This document shows positions 8,458 through 17,228 of a stretch of 64,000 nt of DNA, piece after piece (position 1 is the first letter of the stretch; every line of letters starts with the position of its first letter). Source of the DNA: Halosimplex litoreum. Lineage in GTDB: Archaea; Halobacteriota; Halobacteria; Halobacteriales; Haloarculaceae. The translations under genes and the position numbers were made by a program. The stretch is from the NCBI RefSeq assembly GCF_016065055.1, contig NZ_CP065856.1:1239836-1303835 (forward strand), given 5' to 3'. The notes beneath the pieces are model-generated. The model did no database searches. It was given only the letters and a program-made list of their open reading frames with translations, and was not told the DNA's origin.

Positions 8458-10380
8458 ATGAAAACGACACACGATTCGATCGACGAGATCCACGCGCAGA
8501 TCGACGAAGAGACACCCGACGACATCGAGATATCGAGCGTCCAGTTCGAGGGGCCGGACCTGGTCATCTACTCGCCCGACGTCGAGACGTTCGCCGAGCG
8601 CGACCGGCTCGTGCCGAAGCTGGCGAGCACGTTCAAGAAACGCATCACGGTTCGCCCGACCGCGGACGCGCTCGTCCCCGAGCGCGAAGCCGAGGGGACG
8701 ATCCGTAACACGATCCCGGACGACGCCGGAGTCCAGTCGCTCGATTTCGACAGTTCGACCGGCGAAGTGCTCGTCGAGGCCGAGAAGCCCGGGATGGTCA
8801 TCGGCCGCCACGGCGAGACGCTCGAGGAGATCCGGGCGGCGGTCGGCTGGACGCCCGAGGTCGTCCGAACGCCCCCGATCGAGTCCTCGACCGTCTCGAA
8901 CGTCCGTAACTTCCTCAAACAGGAACGGGACGAGCGACGGACGATCCTCGAGGACGTCGGCCGGAAGATCCACAGTCCGACGACGGCCGACGACGAGTGG
9001 GTCCGCATCACGACGCTGGGCTGCTGTCGCGAGGTCGGCCGCGCCTCCTTCCTGCTGTCGACGCCCGAGACGCGAGTCCTGATCGACTGCGGCGACAAGC
9101 CCGGCGCCGAAGGGGAGGTCCCGTACCTCCAGGCGCCCGAGGCGCTCGCGGCCGGCCCCGATTCGATCGACGCCGTCGTGCTCACCCACGCCCACCTCGA
9201 CCACTCGGCGCTCATCCCGATCCTGTTCAAGTACGGCTACGACGGGCCCATCTACTGCACCGAACCGACCCGGGACCTGATGGGCTTGCTGCAACTGGAC
9301 TACCTCGACGTCGCCTCGAAGGAGGGGCGGACCCCGCCCTACGACAGCGCGATGGTCCGCAAGGCGCTCAAACACACGATCCCCGTCGAGTACGGCAACG
9401 TCACGGACATCGCTCCCGACGTGAAGCTGACGATGCACAACGCCGGTCACATCCTCGGATCGGCCGTCTCCCACTTCCACGTCGGCGAGGGGTTCTACAA
9501 CGTCGCCTTCTCCGGGGACATCCACTACCGCGACACCCGCCTGCTCGACGGCGCCGTCAACGACTTCCCCCGGGTCGAGACCCTGGTGCTGGAGTCGACC
9601 TACGGGAGCCGTGACGACTACCAGACCGACCAGGAAGACTCCGAGCGCAAGCTCGAGACGGTGATCAACGAGGCCCACGCGAAAGGCGGGAAGATCCTCA
9701 TCCCCGCGTTCGCGGTCGGGCGCTCGCAGGAACTCATGCTCGTGCTCGAGGAGGCGATGCGCGAGGACCGGATCCCGACGATGCCGGTGTACCTCGACGG
9801 GATGATCCGCGAGGCGACGGCGATCCACGCAGCCTACCCCGACCACCTCCGCGAGCGGCTCCGCGAACGGATCCTCTACGAGGACGACAACCCGTTCCTC
9901 GCCGACCAGTTCCGGCAGGTCGACGGCGGCGAGGAGATGCGCCGGGACGTCGCCGACGACGAACCCGCGATCGTCCTGACGACCTCGGGGATGATCACCG
10001 GCGGTCCCATCATGTCCTGGCTCCGACTGCTCGGCGGCGACCCCGAGAGCACGCTCGTGTTCGTCGGCTACCAGGCCGAAGGGACGCTGGGCCGTCAGAT
10101 CCAGCAGGGCCGCGACGAGATCTCGATGAACGACACCGCCGGCCGCGGCGCCGACCGAGTCGCCCTGAACATGGGCGTCGAGACCGTCGACGGCTTCTCC
10201 GGCCACGCCGACCGCCAGGGCCTGGAGACGTTCGTCCAGACGATGAACCCTCGCCCCGAACGGGTCCTCTGCGTCCACGGCGACGAGGCCTCGACCGACC
10301 ACCTCTCCTCGGCGCTCTACGAGGAGTTCGGCATGCGAACCGTCGCCCCGAAGAACCTGGAGACCTTCCGACTGGACTGA
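8458..10380 (+). CDS. fttA: FttA / aCPSF1 beta-CASP ribonuclease, transcription termination factor
   Basis: The 640-residue product has the full archaeal CPSF1 layout: N-terminal KH modules (1-150, with GxxG in [10 protein letters not shown] at about 112-121), a metallo-beta-lactamase domain (175-390) and an inserted beta-CASP domain. Zinc ligands are visible in [10 protein letters not shown] (His244, His246, Asp248, His249), in NAGHILGS, in FSGDIHY and in the C-terminal GFSGHADR and CVHGDE. FttA cleaves nascent RNA and terminates transcription, like eukaryotic CPSF73, and is conserved in nearly all archaea. Length is normal. It is monocistronic here and divergent from nikR. Confidence 0.95.
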   Translation: MKTTHDSIDEIHAQIDEETPDDIEISSVQFEGPDLVIYSPDVETFAERDRLVPKLASTFKKRITVRPTADALVPEREAEGTIRNTIPDDAGVQSLDFDSSTGEVLVEAEKPGMVIGRHGETLEEIRAAVGWTPEVVRTPPIESSTVSNVRNFLKQERDERRTILEDVGRKIHSPTTADDEWVRITTLGCCREVGRASFLLSTPETRVLIDCGDKPGAEGEVPYLQAPEALAAGPDSIDAVVLTHAHLDHSALIPILFKYGYDGPIYCTEPTRDLMGLLQLDYLDVASKEGRTPPYDSAMVRKALKHTIPVEYGNVTDIAPDVKLTMHNAGHILGSAVSHFHVGEGFYNVAFSGDIHYRDTRLLDGAVNDFPRVETLVLESTYGSRDDYQTDQEDSERKLETVINEAHAKGGKILIPAFAVGRSQELMLVLEEAMREDRIPTMPVYLDGMIREATAIHAAYPDHLRERLRERILYEDDNPFLADQFRQVDGGEEMRRDVADDEPAIVLTTSGMITGGPIMSWLRLLGGDPESTLVFVGYQAEGTLGRQIQQGRDEISMNDTAGRGADRVALNMGVETVDGFSGHADRQGLETFVQTMNPRPERVLCVHGDEASTDHLSSALYEEFGMRTVAPKNLETFRLD

Positions 10381-10411
10381 CGGGGGTAGCCGCCTCGACG
10401 TCGAGGAGGGC

Positions 10412-11005
10412 TCAGCCCACCTCGTCGAATCCCCACTCGTCGGCCCGCTCGGCGGCTTCCGCGCGGGCCTGCTCGCGGATCGCCTCGATCTTCTCGGCGT
10501 CGTCGAGGAACGCCTCGACCGCCCCCGGCTGGCGCTCGTCGACGCCGTCCGCGTCGTCAGTCTCGCTCTCGACCCCGCCGGCCGCCGACTCCGTGGCGCC
10601 GGCCAGCCGGTCGGGCGGCGCTGCCGCGCGCGTCCGGTCTGCCAGCGCCGGGTCGCCGGCGAGTCGTTCGGCGGCCATCCCGGGCGGGACCCGGAAGGTC
10701 GACCGGTCGTGGACGGCTTCGAGGTCGGCCGGAGCCAGGGCGAACAGTCGGATGCGGTACGGTCCCTCGGCGGCCAGATCCGCGAGCGCCGGCGGTCCGG
10801 CGCGGTCGGTCCCGGTGTGGTAGGCGACGACCGGGACGCCGCCGCGGAAGGTGACGACGCCGCGACCGCTGGCTTCGAGCAGGAGCGCGTCCTGCGGTTC
10901 GAAGACCGCGTAACCCGTGAGTTCGCGGTCGAGCGCGTCGACGAGGACGGTCCGTGGGTCTTCGACGACCCGCGACCGGACGAGTCGCCCCTCGGGCAGC
11001 TTCAT
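10412..11005 (-). CDS. Uncharacterised partner of MinD-like ATPase
   Basis: The 197-residue product has a compact N-terminal domain (1-115; [59 protein letters not shown]), an Ala/Pro-rich stretch and an acidic C-terminal helix ([20 protein letters not shown]). It overlaps the upstream MinD-like gene by four bases (ATGA), so the two are translationally coupled and likely work together. The pair recurs in haloarchaea to my knowledge, but I do not recognise a characterised family. A role in localisation or as an effector of the ATPase is inference. Confidence 0.65.
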   Translation of the reverse strand: MKLPEGRLVRSRVVEDPRTVLVDALDRELTGYAVFEPQDALLLEASGRGVVTFRGGVPVVAYHTGTDRAGPPALADLAAEGPYRIRLFALAPADLEAVHDRSTFRVPPGMAAERLAGDPALADRTRAAAPPDRLAGATESAAGGVESETDDADGVDERQPGAVEAFLDDAEKIEAIREQARAEAAERADEWGFDEVG

Positions 11006-11772
11006 GGTGACTCGGGGAGGACCGCGCTGCGGAACCGGTCCGCGACCGCTCCCGAATCACGGTCGCGGATCGAAAGCGTCGCCGCGGCCTCGCGGTAGGC
11101 GCGGGCGGCCTCGGCGTCGGGCGCGTGGGCGAGCAGCGGCCGGCCGCTCCGGCGGGCCGCTCGCACCCGGTCGCTGGCCGGCACCGTCGCCAGCGTCGGC
11201 CCTTCGAAGTACCGCTCGGCCTTCGGTGCGATGCGCTCGATCGCGTCAGCGTCCCGTACCTTGTTGAAGAGGATCCCGGCCGTGTCGGTCCCGTAGGAGG
11301 TGGCGTACTCCTGGACCTTCAGCCCGTCCGACAGCGCGGGGATCGTCGGTTCGAGGACGACCACGACCCGGTCGGCCAGCACGACCGGGAGGACCGCGGC
11401 ACGAGAGGAGAGCGTGGCCGCCGAGTCGAGCAGGAGTACGTCCGTGTCGGCGGCCAGCGTCGCGACCACCTCGCGCAGACGCGCGGGGTCGGCCGCCTCG
11501 AAGTCGGCGAGGTTCGTCCCGCAGGGCACCACGTCCATACCGTGGCGCTCGTAGACGGCCGCGTCGACCGGCGCGCCGCCCGCGACGAGCACGTCGTGCA
11601 GCGTCGTCTCCACCTCCGCCAGGCCGGTGTGAAAGAGCAGGTTCGCCATCCCCATGTCGGCGTCGACGACCGTCACGTCGTGCTCCTCGGCCAGGGCCAT
11701 CCCCAGCGCGAGCGTGCTCGTGGTCTTTCCGGTCCCCCCTTTCCCGCTGGCGACCGCGAACGCCTCGACCAT
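11002..11772 (-). CDS. MinD/ParA-family ATPase
   Basis: This 256-residue protein has a deviant Walker A motif near the start (SGKGGTGKTT, signature Lys11 and Lys16), the switch I/A' motif VVDADMGMANLLFH, and the D-x-A-A of switch II (LLLDSAATLSSRA). The C-terminus is polar rather than an amphipathic membrane helix, which argues against bacterial-style MinD membrane targeting. Haloarchaea carry several MinD homologues, one of which positions archaella and chemoreceptors; this one cannot be matched to that role from sequence alone. The ATG at 11770-11772 is preferred over a GTG one codon upstream. It heads a two-gene operon. Confidence 0.85.
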   Translation of the reverse strand: MVEAFAVASGKGGTGKTTSTLALGMALAEEHDVTVVDADMGMANLLFHTGLAEVETTLHDVLVAGGAPVDAAVYERHGMDVVPCGTNLADFEAADPARLREVVATLAADTDVLLLDSAATLSSRAAVLPVVLADRVVVVLEPTIPALSDGLKVQEYATSYGTDTAGILFNKVRDADAIERIAPKAERYFEGPTLATVPASDRVRAARRSGRPLLAHAPDAEAARAYREAAATLSIRDRDSGAVADRFRSAVLPESP

Positions 11773-11861
11773 CACATCGGGGTGGTTCCCCCTGGCTTAA
11801 AAACGTTCGTGTGAACGACAGGTAGACGACCGTGTGGCGCATCGGCGCGGACGGTGACCAC

Positions 11862-12007
11862 GCCGCCCTCACCAGGGACTTCGGTGACGGGAGAGACGCC
11901 GAGGGGTGGGAGGCCTCTCGCGAGTACGGCTCGTCGGATACCGACAGCGTCGAGCTGACCGCGACCGACGACACGAATCGGACGGCGGCCGAGACGGTCG
12001 ATATCAG
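11862..12007 (+). pseudogene. Remnant of a PKD domain
   Basis: The plus-strand frame reads TRDFGDGRDAEGWEASREYG then SVELTATDDTNRTAAETVDI, a recognisable PKD fold core (DFGDG, conserved Tyr, VTDDTGRTA-like end). There is no start, no secretion signal and the frame runs into the end of the opposite-strand hydrolase gene. It is best read as a broken piece of a surface protein, not a gene. Confidence 0.5.
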
Positions 12008-12861
12008 CGCAGAGTGGCGCTTGGCGAGAGGGCGTCGCGAGCACTGCCGTCTCGGCCGACCCCGCAGTGGTCGAACTCGTCACAGAGCCACTGGGTGACG
12101 GCCGTCGCGACCCGACGGTGGGCGTCGTCGGTCCCGATCCGCGCGGATCTGTCGCCGCGCTGGCCGCCGTAGGACCCCGCCTGGGAGTGGTTCATCCCTT
12201 CGATGCGTTCGACCGTCGCGTCGGCGGGCAGGTTCGCGCGGCTGTCGGCGAACTGCTCGCGATCGAGTACCGAATCGCGCGTCCCGACGACCGTCAGCGC
12301 GGGCAGACCACGGACGGGCTGGTCGCAGTAGGCACCGACGAGCAACAGGCCGTCGACGGCGTCGGGATGGCTCCCGGCGTACCGACACGCCATCGCACCA
12401 CCCAGCGAGTGCCCGCCGACGACCCACCGCGAGACGTTCCCTTCGCCCGCGAGGACCGCGTCGGCCCGACCGATCGAGAACACCGCGAGATTCGCCCGCA
12501 TCTTCGGAACGACGACGGTGACGTTCGCGCGTTCGGCGAGTCGAGCCGCCGTCGGGAGATACGCGTCGGGCGCGACCCGCCCGCCGGGGTAAAACACCAC
12601 GCCGAGGCGTTCGACCTCGGGGTCGGCGTCCGAGACGACGAACCCGCCGTAGTCCTCGGTCACGGTCACGTTCTCGTTCGCCCGGACCGACTCCCGAACC
12701 TCCTCGGGAGCGTGGTGCGCGAAGACCCCGAAATACGCGTAGAACGCCAGTCCGCCCGCGAGCGCGAGGACGGCGACGGCCGCGGCGATTCGGAGCGCGA
12801 TCGCTCGGGCCGACCGAGCGCCGATCCACGCGCGGGCGTCCTCGACGGAGGGGAGCGACAT
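12004..12861 (-). CDS. Membrane-anchored alpha/beta hydrolase
   Basis: The 285-residue product has one N-terminal transmembrane helix (about 20-45) and then an alpha/beta hydrolase fold. The nucleophile elbow is GGHSLGG (Ser152), the acid is in VVGTRDS (Asp196) and the His in EGMNHSQ (His225), so the catalytic triad is intact. Length and the VFYPGGRVAPDAY oxyanion-region motif match the dienelactone-hydrolase-like group often seen in haloarchaea and Firmicutes. The catalytic domain probably faces outward. The C-terminal 25 residues are extra. Substrate unknown. Confidence 0.8.
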   Translation of the reverse strand: MSLPSVEDARAWIGARSARAIALRIAAAVAVLALAGGLAFYAYFGVFAHHAPEEVRESVRANENVTVTEDYGGFVVSDADPEVERLGVVFYPGGRVAPDAYLPTAARLAERANVTVVVPKMRANLAVFSIGRADAVLAGEGNVSRWVVGGHSLGGAMACRYAGSHPDAVDGLLLVGAYCDQPVRGLPALTVVGTRDSVLDREQFADSRANLPADATVERIEGMNHSQAGSYGGQRGDRSARIGTDDAHRRVATAVTQWLCDEFDHCGVGRDGSARDALSPSATLR

Positions 12862-12891
12862 AGGCGACCCACGGCCGCCGGCCCAGTCAGT

Positions 12892-14487
12892 CTACCGGAG
12901 CGAGCCGCCGTCGAGCGCACGCAGACCGAGGCCATCGACCAGCGCCTCCCTCCCCAGGCCCGCGACCAGGTCGGCCGCCCGGTCGTACGGTGATATCCCC
13001 GTCGAGTCGGTCCTCGCTCGTTCGACACCTGCGTGGGAAAAGACGCCGGTCACGAACGCGTCCCGAGCGGCCTCGTTTTCGAACAGTCCGTGCAGATACG
13101 TCCCCAGCACCCGATCGGTCGCCGCGCCGGCCCCGGCGTCGGGGAACGGTCGTTCGACAGTGGCGGGTTCGCTGCCCCCGAGCGGACGCGTCTCGCCCAT
13201 GTGGATCTCGTAGCCCGAGACCGCACCCGCGGCGCCCGCGAGCGGTCCGACGCCGTCGATCCGCCGCGTCGTCCGTTCGACCCGTTTGTCCGGCGAGAAG
13301 CGCGTCTCGACCGGTATCAGCCCGATACCTTCGAGGGTATCGACGTCGTCGGTGCTCTCGATCCCCGCGTTCGTGATCCGCTCGCCGAGCAGCTGGTAGC
13401 CGCCACAGAGGCCGACGACCGGGCCGTCGAACGCGCGGAGTCGCTCGGGGAAGCCCGCCGCCCGGAGCGCCCGCAGGTCGTCGACCGTGTTCTTCGTCCC
13501 CGGGACGACCACCGCGTCGGCGCCGCGGCCGGTACCCGCGTCGAGCGCGCCAGGGTCGTCCAGGTCGGCATCGAGGGGCAGGTAGACGACGCGGACGCCC
13601 GGTTCGGAGACGAGCGGCTCGAGATCGGTGAAATTGGAGATCCGCGGGAGTCGCGGGACCGCGACAGTGACCGCCCGGTCGTCGGGGACGCCGTCGTCGT
13701 GGCCCCGCACCGCCCGCTCACTCTCGGCGGGGAGGTCGACGCTGTCCTCGGCGGGCAGGCCGGGATCGTCGTGGGGGATCACGCCCAAAACGGGGACGCC
13801 CGTTCGCTCTTCGACCTCCTCGATGGCGGGGTCGAGCAGCGACGCGTCGCCGCGGAACTTCGTGAGGACCGCGCCCGCGACCCGCTCGCCCACGTCGTCG
13901 GGGAGCAGTTCGACCGTCCCCACGAGGCTGGCGAACGCGCCCCCGCGTTCGATGTCGACCGTCAGGAGGATCTCGGCGTCGGCGAAGCGCGCCGTCTCGA
14001 TGTTCGCCAGGTCGCGGTCGCGTAGGTTCGGCTCGGCGATCGACCCCGCCCCTTCGGCGACGACCACCTCGTGGTCGGCCACGAGTCGCTCGTGGGCGCG
14101 GCGGGCGGTCTCGCGGGCGCGCTCCCAGTGGTCCTCGTAGTACTCGCCGGCCTCGTAGTGGGCGACCGCTTCCCCGTCGAGGACGAGCTGTGACTCGCCG
14201 TCGCCCCGTGGCTTGAGCAGGACGGGGTTGTGGTCCGTCGTCGCCGGGACGCGTGCCGCCCGCGCCTGGACGTACTGCGAGACGCCGATCTCGCCGAACG
14301 CGGTATCGGACTCGTCGTCCGTGACGGCCGCCGCCCTCGGCACCGCGCGGGCGTTGTTGCTCATGTTCTGGGCCTTGAACGGGGCGACGTCGACGCCCCG
14401 ATCCGCGAGGAGCCGACACAGCCCGGCGGCGACGGTACTCTTGCCCACGTGGCTGGCCGTTCCGGCGATCAGGATCGTCCGTGCCAT
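12892..14487 (-). CDS. cbiP: Adenosylcobyric acid synthase CbiP
   Basis: CbiP amidates side chains b, d, e and g of adenosylcobyrinate a,c-diamide using glutamine and ATP. The 531-residue product begins with a BioD-like ATP-binding domain (P-loop [10 protein letters not shown], then [10 protein letters not shown]) and ends with a class I glutaminase: the nucleophile is Cys361 in [11 protein letters not shown] and the His is His466 in [10 protein letters not shown]. Length is slightly above the 480-510 usual. The other cobalamin genes lie 4.5 kb away on the same strand, separated by unrelated genes, so it probably has its own promoter. Confidence 0.95.
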   Translation of the reverse strand: MARTILIAGTASHVGKSTVAAGLCRLLADRGVDVAPFKAQNMSNNARAVPRAAAVTDDESDTAFGEIGVSQYVQARAARVPATTDHNPVLLKPRGDGESQLVLDGEAVAHYEAGEYYEDHWERARETARRAHERLVADHEVVVAEGAGSIAEPNLRDRDLANIETARFADAEILLTVDIERGGAFASLVGTVELLPDDVGERVAGAVLTKFRGDASLLDPAIEEVEERTGVPVLGVIPHDDPGLPAEDSVDLPAESERAVRGHDDGVPDDRAVTVAVPRLPRISNFTDLEPLVSEPGVRVVYLPLDADLDDPGALDAGTGRGADAVVVPGTKNTVDDLRALRAAGFPERLRAFDGPVVGLCGGYQLLGERITNAGIESTDDVDTLEGIGLIPVETRFSPDKRVERTTRRIDGVGPLAGAAGAVSGYEIHMGETRPLGGSEPATVERPFPDAGAGAATDRVLGTYLHGLFENEAARDAFVTGVFSHAGVERARTDSTGISPYDRAADLVAGLGREALVDGLGLRALDGGSLR

Positions 14488-14604
14488 CCGGGGTCGCTCG
14501 TCGGTTCGGCGCCGAGCGGTAAATACTGGCCGGGCTCGACCGATCGGTTCGACGGGTACCGCCACGCCGGGCATCGTGGCCGCGACAGACGGACACTCGG
14601 TACG

Positions 14605-14616
14605 GACAAGACACTT
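14605..14616 (+). promoter_or_regulatory. Promoter-like element GACAAGACACTT
   Basis: This 12-mer ends 25 bases before the start codon of the lipoprotein gene at 14642. The identical 12-mer ends 25 bases before the start of another Tat lipoprotein (22212-22223). Same sequence and distance suggest a shared promoter or regulator site. Confidence 0.45.
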
Positions 14617-14641
14617 CCCGGCCCGAGTTGCAGAACGGATC

Positions 14642-15016
14642 GTGAACCGGCGCAGACTATTGGGGCTCCTCGGGGCATCCGCGCTCGCTACGCCGGGCTG
14701 TCTCGGTTCCGGGATGCCCGACGATGCGGTGGTGAGAGCCGAACCCGCGTCCCGGCCCCAGGATGACACGGCGGTTCGGTACGAGGCGCTCCCGGAGAGC
14801 GAACAGGAGATCGTACAGACCGCTATCGAGGAGGGGTTGTATCACGCCTGTCCCGAGCTTCCGGACGCGATCCACTCGTTCGCCGACCGATTCGGAGAGT
14901 CAGCGTATCTTCGGTATCGGGACACGACCTACGCGCTGTGGATCCGGATCACCGATATGGTATTCGCGACGAGTGCATCCCCTCCCGAGAAGGATCCGTC
15001 CTGTGGCTTTCTCTGA
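14642..15016 (+). CDS. Short Tat-type lipoprotein
   Basis: From a GTG the product is 124 residues: [14 protein letters not shown] with lipobox ATPGC (Cys at 20), so it should be exported and lipid-anchored. The mature part has a helical motif [19 protein letters not shown], a Cys (HACPELP), and ends [12 protein letters not shown] then a Cys near the terminus. ATG-free starting was accepted because the signal begins exactly at the GTG and a promoter-like element lies at the right distance. It belongs to a recurrent haloarchaeal lipoprotein type of unknown function. It is divergent from cbiP. Confidence 0.65.
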   Translation: MNRRRLLGLLGASALATPGCLGSGMPDDAVVRAEPASRPQDDTAVRYEALPESEQEIVQTAIEEGLYHACPELPDAIHSFADRFGESAYLRYRDTTYALWIRITDMVFATSASPPEKDPSCGFL

Positions 15017-15113
15017 CGCTGCCAGGCGTCCGCTCCCGCTCGACGCACGGTAGATCGAACGGTCGAATCACTGAAGTGACGACGCCGTCCATCCGAGTGC
15101 AGACATCGACGCC

Positions 15114-15926
15114 ATGTCCGACGACCACTACGACGCCCTCGCCGACGACTGGCACGACTACGCCGAGGCGCCGTGGCGCGCCCAGATACTCTGGCCCACC
15201 ATCGACGAACTGCTGCCCAACCTCGACGGCCGTCGCGTGCTCGACGCGGGCTGTGGCGACGGCACCCACGCGGCCGCGCTCGCCGACCGCGGCGCCGACG
15301 TGGTCGGCGTCGACGCGAGCGACGGAATGATCGACACTGCGCGCGAGCGCTACGGCGACCGCGACCGCGTCGAGTTTCACCGCGCCGACCTCGCCGAGGG
15401 CCTCGACTCCCTCGCCGACGACGACTTCGACCTCGTCCTCTGCCAGCACGTGCTCTCGCACGTCCCCGACCTCGAAGCGGTCGCCGCGGCGTTCGCCCGC
15501 CTCGTCCGCCCCGGCGGCTCGGTCGTCCTGTCGACCCACCACCCGTTCCACGAGTACCTCGTCGTCCGTGAGGAGTCCTACCCCGACACCCGAGCCATCG
15601 ACGGCCTCGACGCTCGCCCGGCCGTCGATGCCGACGCCGACTCGCATCCACCGACGTACGCCGACACCGAGCGCTACGATCTCTACTGGGGCGGTGAGGT
15701 GCCCGAGAACGCGTCGGACGGACACGGCGGAGCGGATCCCACCACCTTCCACCGACGGCCGCTCGACGACCTCACCGGCCCGCTGTTCGACGCCGGCTTC
15801 GCGCTCAGCGGCCTGCGCGAGCCCGACCTGACCGAGCGGCTGGACGACGAACTGGCCGAAGCGGTGTCGACACTGCTCGACCGACCGCCGCGGTCGCTCT
15901 GTCTCCGGGCCGAACTGTCCGAGTAG
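15114..15926 (+). CDS. Class I SAM-dependent methyltransferase
   Basis: The 270-residue product shows the Rossmann-type SAM site: motif I VLDAGCGDGTHAAAL, the acidic end of strand 2 VVGVDASDGMIDTARE, and motif IV region DLVLCQHVLSHVPDLE. After the core (about 35-150) comes an FHRRPLDDLTGPLFDAGF segment typical of small-molecule methyltransferases in this family. Substrate cannot be inferred from the fold. It is flanked by a lipoprotein gene and the first structured intergenic repeat, so context gives no help. Confidence 0.85.
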   Translation: MSDDHYDALADDWHDYAEAPWRAQILWPTIDELLPNLDGRRVLDAGCGDGTHAAALADRGADVVGVDASDGMIDTARERYGDRDRVEFHRADLAEGLDSLADDDFDLVLCQHVLSHVPDLEAVAAAFARLVRPGGSVVLSTHHPFHEYLVVREESYPDTRAIDGLDARPAVDADADSHPPTYADTERYDLYWGGEVPENASDGHGGADPTTFHRRPLDDLTGPLFDAGFALSGLREPDLTERLDDELAEAVSTLLDRPPRSLCLRAELSE

Positions 15927-15939
15927 TCTCCCGTTCGCC

Positions 15940-16300
15940 CTCGACCCGCTCGCGGTCGCTCAGGCGACTGCACGAGCGCGAGCGCGCCTCGCCCGTTCAG
16001 TCCACCAGGAGAGCAAGCTCTCCTGAGCCCTCGTTCGCTCCGCTCACGAGGACGTCAGGACCGCGACCGTCCCGCACAGCACCACAGACGCCCTCACACC
16101 TCCCCAGCCGCTTGCGCTTCTCGCAAGCTGCAATGCTCATCCCTCGCGCGACGCTGTCGCGCCACGAGAGTCGCGACAGCGCGCGCCGACCGCTACCGCA
16201 CCCGCACCCGCACCGCACCCGCACCGCACCCGCACCGTACCCACACCGCTACCGCACCCGCACCGTACCCACACCGCTACCGCACCTGCACCGCACGGTA
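15940..16300 (-). repeat. Structured intergenic repeat element, copy 1
   Basis: This 490-base gene-free gap carries, in minus-strand order: a GCGGT-rich tandem array (16189-16296), a long hairpin with arms CTGTCGCG/CGCGACAG, the block GCGCGAGGGATGAGC, a block GCGGCTGGGGAGG, two further hairpins (CCTCGT/ACGAGG; GGAGAGCTTGCTCTCC) and GGACTGAACGGGCGAGGCGC. The same blocks in the same order occur in copies 2 and 3. No plausible protein is encoded. The remaining bases to 16418 hold only the upstream region of the ABC gene. Confidence 0.8.
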
Positions 16301-16418
16301 CAGCCACCGCGAACGCACACAGTCCGTCGGTCGGTCACGACCCTCCCCGGCCGGTTCGGCGGTCCCGGACGCCCATTTCGACCGATCAAATAAGGGTGAG
16401 ACGCGTGAAAGGGCCGGT

Positions 16419-17228
16419 ATGGTCCCTGAACGTCCCCCAGACGGCCCTGCGATCGAGACGAACGAGTTGACGAAACGGTTCGGCGACGTGCTCGCGGTCG
16501 ACGGCCTCGACCTGTCGATCGAGCAGGGCGAGGTGTACGGCTTCCTCGGGCCGAACGGCTCCGGGAAGACGACGACGATGCGGATGCTGACGACGCTCAC
16601 CCGACCCACGAGCGGGTCGGCCCGCGTGATGGGCGTCGACGTGACCGACCGGCGAGAGCTGATCTCCGTCGTGGGCTACCTCCCCGAGGAGCCGCCGCTG
16701 TTCGACGAGCTGACCGCCCGCGAGCAGCTACGTCACGTCGCCGCCCTCCACGACCTGCCCCGCGAGCGAGCCCGCGACCGCATCGACCGCTACCTCGACC
16801 GCTTCTCGCTGGCCGAGGAAGCCGACCGCCGGCTCGAAGGTTTCTCGACGGGGATGCGAAAGAAAGTCGGCCTGATCGCGACGGTACTGCACGAACCGCC
16901 CGTGCTCTTTCTCGACGAGCCGACTAACGGGCTGGACCCGCGAGCCGCCCGCACCGTCAAGGACCTCATCGCCGAGCTTTCGGGCGGGGAGACGACCGTC
17001 TTCCTCTCGACGCACATCTTGCCGGTGGTCGACGAGCTCTCCGACAGGGTCGGGGTGCTCCATCACGGTGACCTGGTCGCCGAGGGTGCGCCCGACGGGC
17101 TCAAACAGCGCGCCGAGCGCGGCCAAGCCGGGTCGCTGGAGGACGTGTTCCTCGAAGTGACGACCGACCATAGCGAAGGGGCGACCGCCCCGGAAGCGAG
17201 CACGACGACGCCGGACTCCCAGCCATGA
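16419..17228 (+). CDS. ABC transporter ATP-binding protein
   Basis: The 269-residue product has Walker A (GPNGSGKTTT), Q-loop region, the signature-like LEGFSTGMRKKVG, Walker B (VLFLDEPTNGLDP) and the switch His (LSTHILPVVDEL). This is the exporter-type DrrA/CcmA subgroup. The C-terminal 40 residues are polar. It overlaps the permease gene by four bases (ATGA), so the two form an export pump. Substrate is not evident. Confidence 0.9.
   Translation: MVPERPPDGPAIETNELTKRFGDVLAVDGLDLSIEQGEVYGFLGPNGSGKTTTMRMLTTLTRPTSGSARVMGVDVTDRRELISVVGYLPEEPPLFDELTAREQLRHVAALHDLPRERARDRIDRYLDRFSLAEEADRRLEGFSTGMRKKVGLIATVLHEPPVLFLDEPTNGLDPRAARTVKDLIAELSGGETTVFLSTHILPVVDELSDRVGVLHHGDLVAEGAPDGLKQRAERGQAGSLEDVFLEVTTDHSEGATAPEASTTTPDSQP

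Noticed and set aside
8266-10302. Minus-strand extension of nikR to 821 residues
   Set aside because: The upstream part is antisense of fttA and lacks any domain; NikR starts at 8265.
12067-14025. Long plus-strand frames over the hydrolase and cbiP
   Set aside because: They mirror the codon bias of the real minus-strand genes and show no domain.
16189-16296. Possible CRISPR repeat in the CCGCAC-rich stretch
   Set aside because: It is a tandem low-complexity array inside the structured repeat element, without unique spacers.
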